DNA of 64,000 nucleotides. Origin: Parvularcula bermudensis HTCC2503. Its GTDB lineage: Bacteria > Pseudomonadota > Alphaproteobacteria > Caulobacterales > Parvularculaceae. The translations under genes were made by a program, and so were the position numbers. The stretch spans positions 1,240,001 through 1,304,000 of the forward strand of contig NC_014414.1 of the NCBI RefSeq assembly GCF_000152825.2, given 5' to 3'. Shown one piece after another: positions 52,877 through 62,048 of the stretch. Each line of letters begins with the position of its first letter. Positions within the stretch are counted from its first letter, which is position 1. The notes under the pieces are model-generated. The model ran no database searches. It was not told where the DNA came from and saw nothing but the letters and a program-made list of their open reading frames with translations.

Positions 52877-52903
52877 AAAAAGAGCGCCTTGAGCGCTCTT
52901 TTT
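52877..52903. terminator. Bidirectional terminator between infC and gamma-glutamylcyclotransferase gene
   Basis: An eleven-pair stem (52877-52887 with 52893-52903) with five A at one end and five T at the other, loop CTTGA. It can stop infC transcription on plus and the convergent minus-strand gene. Confidence 0.88.
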
Positions 52904-52922
52904 CGAAGGCCCGAAACCGCCC

Positions 52923-53035
52923 GAGGGCATTTTCAAACGAAGGGGGCGCCGGTTCGTGTAAAGAAAAGGCGCCCAACAAAGACCTCAAGACGGTTTGCGA
53001 CGGCGATTGACCTGGAACGGTCCAGGACGTCAGTC
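52923..53035. repeat. Dispersed structured repeat, copy 2
   Basis: This is related to 9321-9423 along its length. GAGGGCATTTTCAAACGAAG, GCCGGTTCGTGTAAAG, CCCAACAAAG, AAGACGGTTTGCGACG and CGATTGAC correspond in order to blocks of copy 1. The terminal hairpin is CCTGGA-ACGG-TCCAGG, so the stem is kept while its sequence changes. Its end forms the last codons and stop of the convergent cyclotransferase gene. Confidence 0.6.
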
Positions 53036-53461
53036 GCGCCACGCCCGCTTGCCGCTCACCTTCAGCCAATAGGCAAAATCGCTGGTGAGGATCCTTCGCG
53101 CCCCCTTGGGCCTTTCGGGATAGATGTAAGCCGTCGCCGTCAGGGCATCGCCATCGGGGCCGATCAGGTCGATCACGGCCCGACGATATTCGGATTGGCC
53201 GGGGCGAGAGGGCACCACATTCTCGAATTTGTCGAGGCGGGCGAGGTCGCTGTCCTCCCACTGGGGCCCCTTGGCATAGAGTGACCCGTGAACTGTCCCC
53301 GTCGCCCCTGGAATGAGGGCGGGGTATGCACCGCTCGGCCCCTCAATGGCAAAGAGTGTCCCCTTCGTCATTGCAGCGCCGAGAGGGGTGAGCTTTCGGG
53401 CGACTAGACGGCTTGCCGCATTGGAAAAGCCCGGTTGCAGCAGACCGTAAAAAAAGAACAT
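53030..53461 (-). CDS. Gamma-glutamylcyclotransferase-like protein
   Basis: A 143-residue AIG2/GGCT-fold protein. The substrate-binding loop at the N-terminus is FFYGLLQPG, and the catalytic-Glu region is LARLDKFENVVP. YRRAVIDL and TATAYIYPE are the typical later strands. It would cleave gamma-glutamyl peptides to 5-oxoproline or act as a related amine cyclotransferase. The last codons lie in the dispersed repeat. Short distance (12 bases) from queG upstream suggests one transcript. Confidence 0.85.
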   Translation of the reverse strand: MFFFYGLLQPGFSNAASRLVARKLTPLGAAMTKGTLFAIEGPSGAYPALIPGATGTVHGSLYAKGPQWEDSDLARLDKFENVVPSRPGQSEYRRAVIDLIGPDGDALTATAYIYPERPKGARRILTSDFAYWLKVSGKRAWRD

Positions 53462-53473
53462 GGGCCTCCCTCC

Positions 53474-54667
53474 TCAGACTGTCGTGCTATCGATCTCGGC
53501 CAGGACCTCGGGATCTTGCTCATGGGCCATTGCCGTCCTCAGCACGGTGTCGTCGCCGTCGAGCTGTCGCCACGCCCAGACCGCCATGGCCCGCACTGGG
53601 GGAGAGGGGTCTGCGAGCCGGGGCCGAAGGGCCGATCGCAAGGCGGCGTTGCCACTGTTCCCAATCGCAATCATCACATTACGGACGAAGCGGTCTCGCC
53701 CGATTCGTTTGACCGGCGATTTTCGGAAAAGGGCGCGAAAACCCGCATCGTCAAGAGCGGAAAGGTCGGCAAGCTGGGGCGCGCGGAGAGCCGCCCGCGG
53801 CAGGAACGCAGGCTCTTCCGTCGCCTTTGCGAATTTATTCCAGGGACAAACGGCCAGACAATCATCACACCCATAGATGCGATTACCCATGGCGGAACGG
53901 AGCGGCATAGGGATGGTCCCCTTATGCTCAATCGTCAGATAGCTGATACAGCGGCGCGCATCGAGCTGATAGGGCGCGGGAAAGGCATCGGTCGGACAAA
54001 TATCGAGGCATTGGCGACACTGACCGCAGTGATCGGTCTCAGCCGAATCGGGGGGAAGCTCGATCGCAAGATAGATGACCCCGAGAAAGAGCCACGATCC
54101 ATATGACCGGCTGACGAGATTGGTATGTTTTCCCTGCCAGCCCAAGCCGGCCTGCGCGGCCAGGGGCTTTTCGGCGACCGGGGCTGTGTCCACAAAAACC
54201 TTCAGATCGGTGTCGTAGGTCTGGCCGATCCACCGCCCCAGACGCTTGAGCCGCTTTTTAATCAGGTCGTGGTAATCGTCGTTTTGGGCGTAGACGGAGA
54301 TATTTCCGAGGGAGCGCTGGTCGAGGCGCGCCAGGGGATCATCGCTCGGTCCGTAATTGACGCCGAGGACGATGACCGAACGGACTTCCGGCCATAATCG
54401 GCGAGGGGCGCTGCGTTGCTCTTGCCGATCCGCCAGCCAGTCCATCTCGCCATGATATCCTGCCTCGACCATTGCAGTCAGACCCTCCCCCATTTGGGGC
54501 GGAAGGGTCGGCGCGGTAAAGCGGCACGCCTCGAACCCTAAGGTGTGGGCCTCGGCTCGGATGGCCTGCTTGATCGAGGCGGCGTCGTCCCGCAGGGCGG
54601 TGCCGTCGACGTCAGGCGCCCCAGGCGATGAAGTGGGGGTTGTCGTAGTCCCGTTCGACTTTGCCAT
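53474..54667 (-). CDS. queG: Epoxyqueuosine reductase
   Basis: A 397-residue cobalamin and 4Fe-4S enzyme, the last step of queuosine formation in tRNA. Cluster ligands are in [16 protein letters not shown] and [13 protein letters not shown]. The catalytic Asp is in [11 protein letters not shown]. The C-terminal HEAT-like repeats ([20 protein letters not shown]) are also present. ATG 54667 is the nearest usable start, so its first 56 bases overlap the end of cysQ; no start codon lies closer to the domain. N-terminal 25 residues are Thr/Pro/Ser rich and not part of the fold. Confidence 0.93.
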   Translation of the reverse strand: MAKSNGTTTTPTSSPGAPDVDGTALRDDAASIKQAIRAEAHTLGFEACRFTAPTLPPQMGEGLTAMVEAGYHGEMDWLADRQEQRSAPRRLWPEVRSVIVLGVNYGPSDDPLARLDQRSLGNISVYAQNDDYHDLIKKRLKRLGRWIGQTYDTDLKVFVDTAPVAEKPLAAQAGLGWQGKHTNLVSRSYGSWLFLGVIYLAIELPPDSAETDHCGQCRQCLDICPTDAFPAPYQLDARRCISYLTIEHKGTIPMPLRSAMGNRIYGCDDCLAVCPWNKFAKATEEPAFLPRAALRAPQLADLSALDDAGFRALFRKSPVKRIGRDRFVRNVMIAIGNSGNAALRSALRPRLADPSPPVRAMAVWAWRQLDGDDTVLRTAMAHEQDPEVLAEIDSTTV

Positions 54668-55415
54668 AGGTGAGGGGCCCCTGCTCTTCGCCATTTGCAA
54701 AGACGTGAACCCGGCCGCCCGCCGCTTTCAACACCGCATGGCCTGCGGCGGTATCCCATTCCATGGTCCGGCCCAGCCGCGGATAGACGTCCGCTTCTCC
54801 CTCTGCGATGACGCAGAATTTCAGCGACGATCCTGCGGATCTGATATCGCCGGTCTTCAGCTTTTGGAGCGCTTCGTCGGTTTCGGGGCTGCGGTGACTA
54901 CGACTGGCGATCGCGATTCGACCATCGGCGGGAACATCCCGCGCCCGGATGGGCTCAGGCTCCCCAACCAGGGCGAACGGGCTCCCGCTGGCCTTTTGAC
55001 GGATCGCCCCGTCGGGATCGCCGGCCCACAAAATGCCCTTGGCGGGGGCGAAGACCACGCCCATCACGGGGAGGCCGTCAACCACCAGCGCGATATTGAC
55101 GGTGAATTCGTCCCGTTTATTGATGAATTCCTTGGTCCCATCGAGGGGGTCGACGAGAAAGAAGCGCGACCCGGCCTCGGGGATCTTCCCCTCACTTGCC
55201 GCCTCTTCGGCGATGATCGGGATCGAGTTGTCGAGCGCATTAAGACCTGCGGTAATGACCTCCTCCGCCGCTTGGTCAGCGGCGGTGACGGCAGAGCCGT
55301 CGGCCTTTTCCTGAACCTCGAAGGCGCGGCTGCGCACCTCCATGATGACGTCCCCCGCGGCAAGCGACAGGCGGATGAGATCGTCGAGGCGGGCGGTACT
55401 GGGAAGCGTGCTCAT
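54612..55415 (-). CDS. cysQ: 3'(2'),5'-bisphosphate nucleotidase CysQ
   Basis: A 267-residue Mg2+-dependent phosphatase of the inositol monophosphatase fold. Metal motifs are [17 protein letters not shown] and [16 protein letters not shown]. It removes the 3'-phosphate from PAP, a by-product of sulfate assimilation. ATG 55415 gives the usual length; a longer reading from 55577 has no ribosome site and would add cysteine-rich residues. The 3' end overlaps queG. sqdB, a sulfolipid gene, lies divergently 263 bases away. Confidence 0.92.
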   Translation of the reverse strand: MSTLPSTARLDDLIRLSLAAGDVIMEVRSRAFEVQEKADGSAVTAADQAAEEVITAGLNALDNSIPIIAEEAASEGKIPEAGSRFFLVDPLDGTKEFINKRDEFTVNIALVVDGLPVMGVVFAPAKGILWAGDPDGAIRQKASGSPFALVGEPEPIRARDVPADGRIAIASRSHRSPETDEALQKLKTGDIRSAGSSLKFCVIAEGEADVYPRLGRTMEWDTAAGHAVLKAAGGRVHVFANGEEQGPLTYGKVERDYDNPHFIAWGA

Positions 55416-55678
55416 ATTGCCGAAACTGGCGGAGGATCGCAGCAAAGGGAAGACCAAAAAGGACCTCGACGCCCCCAGGGGTACCCGCCAAACCGTGACT
55501 GTTTTATCCCGCTGAAAAGAAAAACGCCGATTATGGGGAGACTTCTCTCGGCAAATCCGGCAACCGCAGGACTTCAAGCTTGAAAAGACAAGATAGTCGG
55601 CCCTTTAGAGCTTGGCTTCTGTGGCCAGGGTCGACAAATTAGAGTCGCACGACGGGTAGAGTGATAGGATTTAAGTCA

Positions 55679-56863
55679 ATGAAGGTAATGGTTCTCGGTG
55701 GGGACGGATTTTGCGGTTGGCCGACGGCACTGCATCTTTCGGCCCAAGGCCATGACGTAATGGTGGTCGACAATCTGTCCCGTCGGAAAATTGATGTCGA
55801 ACTCGAAGTCGATTCCCTAACGCCGATCGCCTCCTTCAGCGACCGTATTGCCGCTTGGGAGCGTGTGTCCAACCACCGGCTAGAGTCCGCTATACTCGAT
55901 GTCGCGAATGATTATGCGGGTCTCTATCAGACGATCGAGCGCTACGCCCCCGATGCCATCGTCCATTTCGCCGAGCAGCGGGCCGCCCCCTACTCGATGA
56001 AGACCGCAGCCCATAAGCGCTATACCGTCGGTAATAATTTAGGGGCGACCCATAATTTGCTGGCGGCCGTCGTTGAGACCGGTCGCGATATTCACATCGT
56101 TCATTTGGGGACGATGGGGGTTTACGGCTACGGAACCGCCGGCATGACGATCCCCGAAGGGTATCTCAAGGTGAAAATCGACGCCGGTGAAAACGGCGAG
56201 GTCGAGCAGGATATTCTTTATCCGGCTGATCCGGGGTCAATCTACCATATGACGAAAACCCAGGATGCGTTGTTCTTCTACTACTACGCCAAGAACGACA
56301 AACTCCGGATCACGGATCTTCATCAGGGGATCGTGTGGGGCACGCAGACCGCAGAAACCCGTAGGGACGAGGAATTGATCAATCGCTTCGATTATGACGG
56401 CGATTACGGCACGGTTCTCAATCGCTTCTTGATGCAGGCGGCGATCGGTTATCCGCTCACGGTCCATGGCACTGGGGGGCAGACGCGCGCGTTTATCCAT
56501 ATTCAAGACACGGTCAAATGTGTCGAACTCGCCATCTCCAACCCCCCTCAGCGTGGGGACCGGGTCAAAATTTTGAACCAAATGACGGAAACCCGTCGCG
56601 TGCGCGATCTGGCGCAAATGATCAGTGACAAGACGGGTGTCGACATCGACCAGGTCAAAAATCCGCGCAACGAGGCGCCGGAAAACGAATTGCGGGTCGA
56701 AAATAAGCAGTTCCGTGAATTGGGCCTTAACCCCACCACCCTCGATGAGGGGTTGATGGAAGAGGTGACGGAAATCGCCAAGAAGTACGCCCATCGGTGC
56801 GACAAGCGCCGCATTCCTTGCGGATCCTACTGGACCCAAGGGGGGCGCGCCGAACGGCTCTAA
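55679..56863 (+). CDS. sqdB: UDP-sulfoquinovose synthase
   Basis: A 394-residue short-chain-dehydrogenase-fold enzyme that makes UDP-sulfoquinovose from UDP-glucose and sulfite. NAD binding: VLGGDGFCGW. Diagnostic SQD1 blocks are EQRAAPYSM, LGTMGVYGYG, the catalytic Tyr-Lys of SIYHMTKTQD and HQGIVWGTQT. C-terminal CDKRRIPCGSYW is also typical. ATG 55679 follows AGGA at about nine bases; GTG 55661 is an alternative. No sulfolipid glycosyltransferase is adjacent, so the product could feed SQDG lipids or a surface polysaccharide. An exact 12-base palindrome (TTCAAGCTTGAA, 55573-55584) lies upstream. Confidence 0.92.
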   Translation: MKVMVLGGDGFCGWPTALHLSAQGHDVMVVDNLSRRKIDVELEVDSLTPIASFSDRIAAWERVSNHRLESAILDVANDYAGLYQTIERYAPDAIVHFAEQRAAPYSMKTAAHKRYTVGNNLGATHNLLAAVVETGRDIHIVHLGTMGVYGYGTAGMTIPEGYLKVKIDAGENGEVEQDILYPADPGSIYHMTKTQDALFFYYYAKNDKLRITDLHQGIVWGTQTAETRRDEELINRFDYDGDYGTVLNRFLMQAAIGYPLTVHGTGGQTRAFIHIQDTVKCVELAISNPPQRGDRVKILNQMTETRRVRDLAQMISDKTGVDIDQVKNPRNEAPENELRVENKQFRELGLNPTTLDEGLMEEVTEIAKKYAHRCDKRRIPCGSYWTQGGRAERL

Positions 56864-56918
56864 TCGGGGCCTTATCCCCCTGCCCAAATCGAGACCGTCT
56901 CGTTATCGACCGGCGGCC

Positions 56919-58268
56919 TTAGGCGCCATCTTCGAAATGCGGCGTGATGACCTCACCGCTGAAGGGGGGGCGCTCGCCGGCGGGTAAGCGTCGTCCGAGG
57001 AACACCATGATTCCGAGAACAATCGCCTGGGCGATGATCAGGACGAGGAACAGGTCCCGGGCATCGATCCCAGCGGCGAGAATCGGGATGACCATCACCC
57101 CGCCGAGGGTCGAAAAAGCGCCATAGGTCATATTCGCCGCCCCCATGATCTTTGCTCGCCGTCCGTCCGGGGCGCGGGACTGCACCGCCGCGAGGAGCGG
57201 GATCATGAAAAAGGCGTTGCCGACGGAGAAAAAGATCAAGGCCAACAGCAACACGGAATTGGACGGGGAGAGAAGACCCTCCGGCGGCATGTCAAAATCG
57301 GCTGTGACGATCCAAATCATCAGTGAGCATATAATCGTAATGAGAAGCCCCGCCGCTGAGAGAAGGAAGGGGCGCGTCATGCGGCCCGAGATGACCCCCG
57401 CCGCGATAGAGCCAAAACCGGCCCCGATGAGAGAGACGACCAGCGTTGTTGTGATCGCCGCCTCATCACCGCCCAGCGTATCGTTGACGAAATTGGGGAG
57501 GAAGGCGAGGGTCATGGCACCGACCAGCCAATACCAACCAACGCCGATCATCGGGAAAAGAACCCCATCGAGGCGTCTTACCTCCGCAAAAAGACGAATG
57601 GCCACGATAGGGATGTTAAAATCAATTTTTCGGTTCGCCGGCGCCGGAACCTTTGGACAGAACAGCGCGAGAAGGAGTCCGCTCAAGGCGGCGGCGACGA
57701 GAATACAAGAAACAATGGTTCGGCCCCCGTCCTGCCCAACGAAATATCCGCCAATGCCGATCCCGGCGATGATCGCCACAAACAGCGCAGCATTATAATA
57801 ACCGTTCGCGCGGTGCAGGGCCCGGCCGGGATAATAGTCCGGCATCAAAGCATTCCGAACAGGACTGAAAAAGGCCGACTGGCTTCCCATCAGGAAGAGG
57901 CAAGAAATCAGGAACAGCCCATTGCCAAGCGCAAAGGCAAGAGCGGCCATGGCCATCAGGATCAGCTCAATCCCCTTCAGCAAACGGACCAATTGATGAC
58001 GAGGGACGATGTCGGCGAGTTGGCCCGATAAAGGGGAGAACAAAAAGACCGGCAAGGTGAACATGACGGAGACAACACCGCCTGCGTAAATGCCAAGCCC
58101 ACCAGGGAGGAGAAAAGCTTCGGCGTCCGCCCCGGCCAGGGCAGCGCTATAGACGGCGATAATGGTCGCCTGTCGCAGGGTGTTATCGGCAAACGCGCCA
58201 AAGGTTTGGGCCCCGAAGAGAGGCCAGAAGCGACGCGAAAAGGAGGCCGTCGAAGCAGTTGTCGTCAT
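56919..58268 (-). CDS. MFS transporter, LplT-like
   Basis: A 449-residue inner-membrane protein with twelve helices. GAFADNTLRQ corresponds to the GALNDN-type motif of lysophospholipid transporters, and the SQSAFFSPVRNALMPDYYP and FMIPLLAAVQSRAPDGRRAKIMGAANM segments match that subgroup. It may flip lysophospholipids inward for re-acylation. No acyltransferase domain is attached, unlike in Aas fusions. It is convergent with sqdB. Confidence 0.8.
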   Translation of the reverse strand: MTTTASTASFSRRFWPLFGAQTFGAFADNTLRQATIIAVYSAALAGADAEAFLLPGGLGIYAGGVVSVMFTLPVFLFSPLSGQLADIVPRHQLVRLLKGIELILMAMAALAFALGNGLFLISCLFLMGSQSAFFSPVRNALMPDYYPGRALHRANGYYNAALFVAIIAGIGIGGYFVGQDGGRTIVSCILVAAALSGLLLALFCPKVPAPANRKIDFNIPIVAIRLFAEVRRLDGVLFPMIGVGWYWLVGAMTLAFLPNFVNDTLGGDEAAITTTLVVSLIGAGFGSIAAGVISGRMTRPFLLSAAGLLITIICSLMIWIVTADFDMPPEGLLSPSNSVLLLALIFFSVGNAFFMIPLLAAVQSRAPDGRRAKIMGAANMTYGAFSTLGGVMVIPILAAGIDARDLFLVLIIAQAIVLGIMVFLGRRLPAGERPPFSGEVITPHFEDGA

Positions 58269-58326
58269 ACGGGCATTACTTTCCTCCCCCCGCTGACGGA
58301 TCGCACCTGGCAGCGCGCGACCCCCC

Positions 58327-58803
58327 TTATTGTCGGCGGCTTTCGATATATTTTTCGTATTCGCCAGTGGCTTTCAGGGCGTCGGCCACTTCAGGGGCCA
58401 TATAATTTTCATCGTGGCGGGCCAACACCGTCTCGGCGATGAAGATACCCTGATCATTGAGGGTCCCCTGAGCGATCACCCCATCGCCTTCGGCGACGAG
58501 GGCGGGAAGGGATCCATCGAACTCTACCGGGACGGCCGCGACGCCGTCGCTGACGGTGAAAGACACGGTGGTCCCTTCGCCCCGTGAAAGAGACCCTTTC
58601 TCGACAAGCCCGCCAAGGCGAACTTCTCGATCACCGAGCATTTGCGGGCTGGGAAGGGCGGAGGGGCCATAGAAATAGACTTGCGTACGAGAAAGCGCGG
58701 TGAGGGCCAGAGCCGTGGCGCCGGCGAAAGCCGGTAAAACGATACCAAGGATCAGGAGACGCCGTTGACGTCGGCGAAAAGGGGATGGAGCAGAGCGTGT
58801 CAT
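58327..58803 (-). CDS. ccmE: Cytochrome c maturation heme chaperone CcmE
   Basis: A 158-residue protein with one N-terminal membrane helix (about 17-38) and a periplasmic OB-fold. Heme is bound covalently through His130 in LARHDENYMAPE; the Tyr four residues later is also kept. It receives heme from CcmC and hands it to the ligation complex. ATG 58803 overlaps the ccmD stop (ATGA). Last gene of ccmC-ccmD-ccmE. Confidence 0.95.
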   Translation of the reverse strand: MTRSAPSPFRRRQRRLLILGIVLPAFAGATALALTALSRTQVYFYGPSALPSPQMLGDREVRLGGLVEKGSLSRGEGTTVSFTVSDGVAAVPVEFDGSLPALVAEGDGVIAQGTLNDQGIFIAETVLARHDENYMAPEVADALKATGEYEKYIESRRQ

Positions 58804-58916
58804 TCTTTGTCCCCTTGCGCTTCAAGCACTGCGTGAAGACAGAGCCCCCCGATGGTGAGGGCGGAAAGTAACCAGCTCGCCGCGATAAAGGGGGTTGGGT
58901 CAAGGGAGAGCGGCAT
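58800..58916 (-). CDS. ccmD: Heme exporter protein CcmD
   Basis: A tiny 38-residue membrane protein (PFIAASWLLSALTIGGLCLHAVLEA helix). Position between ccmC and ccmE, length and single helix fit CcmD, which helps release holo-CcmE. ATG 58916 shares its A with the ccmC stop codon (TAATG); its own stop overlaps ccmE. Confidence 0.88.
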   Translation of the reverse strand: MPLSLDPTPFIAASWLLSALTIGGLCLHAVLEAQGDKE

Positions 58917-59668
58917 TACGACGCTGCCTCCAACCGGACGGTGGCCGGACGCCGCGCGGGCGCCTCGCGCTGCCGCTGACGGCGAATGGCCGTCCTTGTG
59001 CGGAGAAGGGTATAGGCGGCGCTGATTGCCGCATATCCAAGCGTCATGGAGAGGAGGGGCCACAGCATTGAGGCAGGCATTGAGGGACCCCCTTCGCGAA
59101 TGACGGCCGCTTTCTGGTGCAGGCTGTCCCACCAGTCGACGGAGAATTTGATAATCGGCAGATTGATGGCGCCCAACATGGCGACCAGCGCCGCCATGCG
59201 CGCCGCTTGGACCGGATCCTCAAACGCCATCCAGATGGCGATATATCCCGCATAAAGGAATAGGAGGATCAACATCGATGTCAGACGGGGATCCCAGTCC
59301 CAATAGACCCCCCAGGTCACCTTTCCCCAAAGGGCCCCGGTGACCAGCGCCAGTGCCGTGAAAGCCAAGCCGATAGGGGCCGCCACCCGGGCGGCAATAT
59401 CGGCGATGCGATGGCGCCAGACATAGCCGACAAAGCTGGCCACCGCCATGAGCGCATAGGTCTGGAGGGCCAGCCACGCTGCGGGGACATGGACATACAT
59501 CATCCGCACCGCCTCCCCCTGTCGGTGGTCAGGAGGCGAGAAGAAAAAGGCCATCATCGTGCCGATGCCAATGCCAATGACCCCCAGCGCCCAGGCTATG
59601 GGGACAATCGGTTTCGTCACCCGCATAAAAACGGCGGGATTGGCCAACAGCGATAGATGACGTGCCAT
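58916..59668 (-). CDS. ccmC: Heme exporter protein CcmC
   Basis: A 250-residue protein with six membrane helices. The tryptophan-rich heme motif is WGVYWDWDPRLTS. Heme-ligand histidines are in YVHVPAAW and WWDSLHQKAAVI. It places heme on CcmE in the periplasm. ccmA and ccmB, usual neighbours upstream, are absent here, as are ccmF, ccmG and ccmH. Confidence 0.94.
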   Translation of the reverse strand: MARHLSLLANPAVFMRVTKPIVPIAWALGVIGIGIGTMMAFFFSPPDHRQGEAVRMMYVHVPAAWLALQTYALMAVASFVGYVWRHRIADIAARVAAPIGLAFTALALVTGALWGKVTWGVYWDWDPRLTSMLILLFLYAGYIAIWMAFEDPVQAARMAALVAMLGAINLPIIKFSVDWWDSLHQKAAVIREGGPSMPASMLWPLLSMTLGYAAISAAYTLLRTRTAIRRQRQREAPARRPATVRLEAAS

Positions 59669-59742
59669 GGCGGCTATTTAGCGACCGAGGGGGCAGAACG
59701 CCACCGGCCACGGCCACGCCATCGTATGGGCGAAGATGGGCG

Positions 59743-60066
59743 TTAGTCGGCGCCCTGTTTATTGAGGGCGCCATCGTCGACAGTGTAGCCCTCCTCAAGC
59801 TCTTCGGGATGCGCAAGGCGCCCCTTTGGATGGGCGTCGTCGCCGTCCGGCTCAGTCGACATGGGCCCTTTGTCCGCCTCATACGTCTCAGGCCAATTGG
59901 GGGCCCGGCCATCTTCTGGCGTCGTAACCAGCTCAGTGTCCTCTCGCAGAATACCCCGATCAGGGGTGGGGCCTGGCACATCCGCGGTCTTGCGAAAGCC
60001 CGGTTCAGTTTCACCTCGCTGATGGTTGCGGTCCTCGATTTCCTGCGGGTCGGTGCGATCAGTCAT
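59743..60066 (-). CDS. Hypothetical disordered acidic protein
   Basis: A 107-residue hydrophilic protein rich in Asp, Glu, Pro, Gly and Thr, with no hydrophobic core (MTDRTDPQEIEDRNHQRGE start). It is probably intrinsically unfolded. GGAG lies about ten bases before ATG 60066, which starts 15 bases after the transporter stop, so it may be co-transcribed. No family recognised. Confidence 0.5.
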   Translation of the reverse strand: MTDRTDPQEIEDRNHQRGETEPGFRKTADVPGPTPDRGILREDTELVTTPEDGRAPNWPETYEADKGPMSTEPDGDDAHPKGRLAHPEELEEGYTVDDGALNKQGAD

Positions 60067-60080
60067 CCTCTGCTCCAAAA

Positions 60081-61481
60081 TCATCTCCACCATAATAGTG
60101 CAAAGGGGCGATCGATGGTTCCGCCGGTCTCCTCTCTGACCAGGCGCGGCCAGAAGTAAAGAAGCCCCCCGGCCCGCGCCAAAAGGAACACACTAAAGGC
60201 CATCCACAGGCCGTGATTGCCCGCGAAAGGGCGGAGCAGCATGATCCCGATAACGTAGAGAAAGACGGCGAAGAGGACGGAATCCCGCAATTCCCGTCCG
60301 CGTGATGCCCCGACATAAAGGCCATCCAAATAAAAGGCGGGCGCCAGCCATATCGGGCTGAAAGCGACCCATCCATAATAGGCTGCGGCCGCGTGTCTCA
60401 CCGGCTCGGCGCGTCCCGAGGGAAGGGTCAGATCGAGGAGGAGCTGTTCGCCGACAAGCAGGAGGACGACAAGGCCAAGGCTGGCCATCAGCGTGAGGCG
60501 GAGCGTGGCATTGACGGCCACCCCGAATGCCTCAGCGCCGCCGCGGCGACCGAGGGCAGTGCCGATCAGGCTTTCTGCGGCAATCGCGGGGCCGTCCAGC
60601 AACAATCCCGCGGTCAGCACGATCTGCATGAGGATTTGGTTTGCGGCGAGGACTGTGTCCCCGAACGCCGAGCCCGCCCTCACAAAATAAACGAAGGATG
60701 ACGCCAGGATGAGGGTCCTCAGGAAGAGATTGCCGTTGAGGGCAAGAAATCGATCGATGCCTTCAAGGGGCGCTCTCCAGGGCCAGTGGGAAAGCGAGGC
60801 GCCGCGCTGGGCCAGGGTGAGGAGAACGGCGCCGCCGAATAGGAGGGCGCCGATGGTTTCGGCCAGAGCCGTTCCGACGGCGATCCCCGTTATTCCCCAA
60901 TCGAGAACCAAGACGAAGAGGATGTCGAGCACGGCATTGAGGACGGTCATGGCCACGGTCACCGCCATCATCAGGCCGGTTCGTCCCTGGCCGGTGAGCC
61001 AGCCAATGGCGGCGTAGCTGGCAATCGCCGCGGGGGCGGCGATCAGACGGATCCCGAGATAGTCCACGGCGGCGGCGGTCGCCTGGGGAGAGATGGCGTC
61101 ATCGGCGAGAAGGCCCGGGGCGAAGGCGGCGAGTAGCGGCCTGATGAGAAGGAATACCCCGCCAAGGACAGCGCCGAGCAGCACGCCTTGAATCAAATGG
61201 CGTTTCAGCCCCGCCTCATCGTCATCGCCATGACTGCGCGCCGCCAACCCCGCGAGGCTCATGCGTAAAAAGCCAAGGGGCCAATAGAAGAGTGATATCA
61301 CCGCGCTAGCAAGCGCGACCCCGGCAATTTCCGCAGGACCCGCCGCCCGGGCCAGTACCGCCGAATCAATCAACCCAAGAAGCGGCGTGATCATGGCCGC
61401 AAGGCTCGCCGGCCAGGCAAGCGAGAATGCCTTGGGCAGGAGCGCCGATGGGGTGAGAGAGGGGCCGGCGGCCTTCGTCAT
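60081..61481 (-). CDS. MATE-family multidrug/organic cation antiporter
   Basis: A 466-residue inner-membrane protein with twelve helices. LAWPASLAAMITPLLGLIDSAVLARAAG at the N-terminus is the MATE signature region (normally P..L..Q..D). DinF-like subgroup features are RLIAAPAAIASYAAIGWLTGQGR and WGITGIAVGTALAETIGAL. It exports drugs or metabolites in exchange for H+ or Na+. ATG 61481 overlaps the stop of the ABA4-like gene (ATGA). Likely controlled by the divergent TetR protein. Confidence 0.9.
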   Translation of the reverse strand: MTKAAGPSLTPSALLPKAFSLAWPASLAAMITPLLGLIDSAVLARAAGPAEIAGVALASAVISLFYWPLGFLRMSLAGLAARSHGDDDEAGLKRHLIQGVLLGAVLGGVFLLIRPLLAAFAPGLLADDAISPQATAAAVDYLGIRLIAAPAAIASYAAIGWLTGQGRTGLMMAVTVAMTVLNAVLDILFVLVLDWGITGIAVGTALAETIGALLFGGAVLLTLAQRGASLSHWPWRAPLEGIDRFLALNGNLFLRTLILASSFVYFVRAGSAFGDTVLAANQILMQIVLTAGLLLDGPAIAAESLIGTALGRRGGAEAFGVAVNATLRLTLMASLGLVVLLLVGEQLLLDLTLPSGRAEPVRHAAAAYYGWVAFSPIWLAPAFYLDGLYVGASRGRELRDSVLFAVFLYVIGIMLLRPFAGNHGLWMAFSVFLLARAGGLLYFWPRLVREETGGTIDRPFALLWWR

Positions 61482-61918
61482 GGACGGGGGACCCCACGGC
61501 TCCACAGGGTCCGGCCAATGAGATAGACAAGGAGGCCCAGGGGACCTGCCATAAAGGTGAGCAAGAGACTTGGCACGAGCAGCCAGCGGGGCAGACCGAT
61601 CGCCCGGGAATCCCGCCCCTCCCATGCGCCGACGAACAGATCGAAAGCCAGATAGTGCAGCCATGCCGCGAGGGCGCCTGCACCCTGCGCTTGCCCAAAT
61701 AGGGCCTCGACGGCCGCAAGGCTTGAAAAGCCCGCCTCCTCGGGGAGGCCCGACTGCACCACACTTGTGAGCAGCAGGACATAGGCCATCGCCAAAAGGC
61801 CGGGAATGATGACCCCCGCCAGGCGCTGCGTGACCCCCCATCCGGGGCGGAGGAGGAGGGCGATCCAGCCCACCAGCACAAAGGCATTGGCGAGGCCGAA
61901 CAGAGTGTCGAGAGACAT
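61478..61918 (-). CDS. ABA4-like (DUF4281) membrane protein
   Basis: A 146-residue protein with four membrane helices. LFGLANAFVLVGWIALLL, LHYLAFDLFVGAWEGRDS and the C-terminal FMAGPLGLLVYLIGR block match the family that includes plant ABA4 (neoxanthin formation). In bacteria its role is unknown. ATG 61918 has AAAGG about eight bases upstream. It is the first gene of the operon with the MATE transporter. Confidence 0.77.
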   Translation of the reverse strand: MSLDTLFGLANAFVLVGWIALLLRPGWGVTQRLAGVIIPGLLAMAYVLLLTSVVQSGLPEEAGFSSLAAVEALFGQAQGAGALAAWLHYLAFDLFVGAWEGRDSRAIGLPRWLLVPSLLLTFMAGPLGLLVYLIGRTLWSRGVPRP

Positions 61919-62013
61919 AAGGAAGCCTTTCTCGCGCGGGGCTATTCGGTCTATGAGAGGGGCGAAGGAGACGGACAGCTTTGGCCGATAGCGTCGCCAA
62001 GCTACCCGCCGAT

Positions 62014-62028
62014 CTAGACATGGTCTAG
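62014..62028. promoter_or_regulatory. Palindromic operator between ABA4/MATE operon and tetR
   Basis: CTAGAC-ATG-GTCTAG is a perfect inverted repeat with six-base arms. It lies 20 bases before the TetR ATG and 95 bases before the divergent ABA4-like gene, the usual place for a TetR-family operator that controls both directions. Confidence 0.55.
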
Positions 62029-62048
62029 TTTCACCGGCAAATAAGGGT

